64,000 nt of DNA, taken from assembly GCF_016901135.1 (NCBI RefSeq), contig NZ_JAFEVL010000045.1, forward strand, positions 930,001-994,000. Reading direction: 5' to 3'. Below are positions 63,048 to 64,000 of the stretch, in pieces; position 1 is the stretch's first letter; each line of letters opens with the position of its first letter. Source of the DNA: Martinezella lusitana (GTDB taxonomy: Bacteria; Pseudomonadota; Alphaproteobacteria; Rhizobiales; Rhizobiaceae). The position numbers and the translations under genes were made by a program. The notes below the pieces were generated by a model that saw nothing but the letters and a program-made list of their open reading frames with translations, made no database searches and was not told the DNA's origin.

Positions 63048-63751
63048 TTGGACATTTCCTTGATGTCTTCCTCGACAACGTCGAGAATTTTCAGTGTTTC
63101 GGTCCGCGCTGCCTCGGGATCCTGGTCGACGATCGCGTTGAACAGCGTGCGGTGATAGGGAAAGGACCGGCGGGCAAAGTCCTGCCGGTCGAAGGGATGG
63201 GACCAGAAGCGCTCGAAGGTTTCGCGCATCTGCTCGAGCAATTGTTTGAACAGCGGATTGTGCGTGGCGTCGTAGACCGCGAGGTGAAAGGCGAGATCCT
63301 CGGGTCCGGACGTGCCCTTGGCCATGTGGACACGTTCCATCTCGTTGAGCTTCTGCTCGATGATGACGATGTCTTCGTCGGTGCGCTTCCTCGCCGCCAC
63401 CATACCGGCCTCGCATTCTATGCCGCGACGAACCTCCAGCGTCTGCAGCAGTGCATCGCGCAGGTGCGGCGGGTCGAGCGACAAGGGCATGTGGATGGTG
63501 CCCTTGGAAACGGGCTTCAGCAGAAAGGTGCCGCTGCCCTTGCGGGTCTCCATGACACCCAAGGCCTGGAAATAGGTTAGCACCTCGCGGATGGTCGAGC
63601 GCCCAACGGAAAGCGCTACCATCAGCTCCCGCTCCGTCGGCAGCCGGTCGCCAGCCTGGAGCTTGGACGACTCGATGAAGGTCGACAGCGCGTCGATGAC
63701 TTGCTGAGTCCGGTCGATGGAGGGAAGGGGTGTGAGCATGGCCTTGATCAT
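63044..63751 (-). CDS. GntR-family regulator, FadR/FCD type
   Basis: A 235-residue regulator. N-terminal winged helix LQAGDRLPTERELMVALSVGRSTIREVLTYFQALGVMETRKGSGTFLL. C-terminal FCD domain with DLAFHLAVYDATHNPLFKQLLEQM and SFPYHRTLFNAIVDQDPEAA. It is first in, and overlaps, the PLP-enzyme and importer operon, so it probably controls it as a local repressor. TTGGTCTGACA at 63762-63772, just upstream of the start, resembles half of a FadR-type site. Confidence 0.92.
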   Translation of the reverse strand: MIKAMLTPLPSIDRTQQVIDALSTFIESSKLQAGDRLPTERELMVALSVGRSTIREVLTYFQALGVMETRKGSGTFLLKPVSKGTIHMPLSLDPPHLRDALLQTLEVRRGIECEAGMVAARKRTDEDIVIIEQKLNEMERVHMAKGTSGPEDLAFHLAVYDATHNPLFKQLLEQMRETFERFWSHPFDRQDFARRSFPYHRTLFNAIVDQDPEAARTETLKILDVVEEDIKEMSK

Positions 63752-63940
63752 GGATGATAAATTGGTCTGACATCTGCCATCAGGTCAATCTCTTTTTCCG
63801 GCGAGCCGCATTTTTCTGTGTTCGGCATCAAGATTGACGGATCGATGGGAAGAAGGCGGGACAGCGAGATCGCGCGGTCTTCAAGAGTGCTGACAGCGCT
63901 GATAGAAAGGGCCTAATGTGAGTCCCCGAGTTGGAAGAGA
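63752..63940. promoter_or_regulatory. Divergent interval upstream of the GntR operon
   Basis: 189 bp between the GntR gene and the right-edge gene. Contains TTGGTCTGACA near 63762, a possible operator, and presumably promoters for both directions. Confidence 0.4.
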
Positions 63941-64000
63941 ATGGCAGCGCGAGATCGATATTCACGGAAGCTGGAATGTGCGAGATGCGGGCACGTCGGT
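63941..64000 (+). CDS. Start of a small zinc-ribbon-like protein (cut by window edge)
   Basis: The first 20 codons read MAARDRYSRKLECARCGHVG, with a CxxC pair typical of the N-terminal zinc ribbon of small rhizobial proteins. An AAGAGA lies just upstream. The gene continues beyond the window; full identity unknown. Confidence 0.65.
   Translation, partial: MAARDRYSRKLECARCGHVG

Noticed and set aside
63048..63773. N-terminal extension of the PLP enzyme (to 630 codons)
   Set aside because: Shifted-frame reading of the GntR gene; the enzyme starts at 63047 with an ATGA overlap.
1..64000. CRISPR arrays, tRNA/rRNA genes, insertion sequences, prophage or integrase genes
   Set aside because: Looked for direct repeats with spacers, tRNA-like cloverleafs and transposase motifs; none were seen.

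Overview
The window looks like a chromosomal or chromid segment of a Rhizobiales bacterium, most likely a Rhizobium/Agrobacterium-type organism. The case rests on gene content: Omp25/31-type outer-membrane protein, DUF1127 and DUF982 small proteins, NodT-type outer-membrane lipoprotein, rhizobial-style capsule (K-antigen, kps/rkp) export genes, many ABC uptake systems, high GC, and long antisense shadow frames. There are no rRNA or tRNA genes, insertion sequences, phage genes or CRISPR arrays that I can see.

Region 1 (1-17.5 kb) is a nitrogen-compound catabolic locus. A peptide/opine-type ABC importer (solute-binding protein, two permeases, the second cut by the window edge) lies on the minus strand behind a HAD hydrolase, a class III aminotransferase and a two-domain GNAT. 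Divergent from these are a second HAD hydrolase and a FAD amine oxidoreductase. A RidA-like deaminase and a TetR regulator diverge around three near-identical palindromes. A minus-strand run follows: succinate-semialdehyde dehydrogenase, tartrate/D-malate-type dehydrogenase, a second aldehyde dehydrogenase, a small cupin, a 2-hydroxyacid dehydrogenase and an ArgE-type deacylase. A GNAT paralogous to the first closes the locus. The enzymes fit import of an amine or amino-acid conjugate, deamination or transamination to an aldehyde, oxidation to a dicarboxylic acid and entry into central metabolism. The substrate cannot be read from the sequence.

Region 2 (17.8-22.2 kb) holds small regulatory or hypothetical genes (XRE mini-protein, DUF982), a 0.9 kb non-coding stretch with strong hairpins, an outer-membrane beta-barrel protein, and immediately after it a protein ending in a Hint (hedgehog/intein) domain.

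Region 3 (22.4-43.1 kb) is a surface-polysaccharide locus: several GT4-type glycosyltransferases, a KpsC-like transferase, two FkbM methyltransferases, a TPR protein, KpsM permease and KpsT ATPase encoded apart, each next to its own KpsE-like protein, a KpsD-like export lipoprotein, and an AraC regulator. Three proteins carry a DUF4214-like segment. Together they would build a glycan in the cytoplasm, export it by an ABC-2/KpsMT pump and pass it through a KpsE-KpsD trans-envelope conduit.

Region 4 (43.4-53.2 kb) is an envelope-stress and efflux region: an OmpR-type two-component pair, a MacB-MacA-NodT tripartite exporter, a Spy/CpxP-like periplasmic protein, a tiny Cys-rich protein, an AraC regulator with an N-terminal Cys cluster, and a DUF1127 protein.

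Region 5 (53.3-64 kb) has a DHDPS-family lyase/deaminase divergent from a GntR-FCD regulator and an M24 peptidase, which may be a hydroxyproline or proline-peptide module. It is followed by a DUF2278 plus lamin-tail-domain protein. Last is a complete minus-strand operon: GntR regulator, Cys/Met-metabolism PLP enzyme, and a sugar-type ABC importer (binding protein, two permeases, ATPase). A further gene starts at the right edge.
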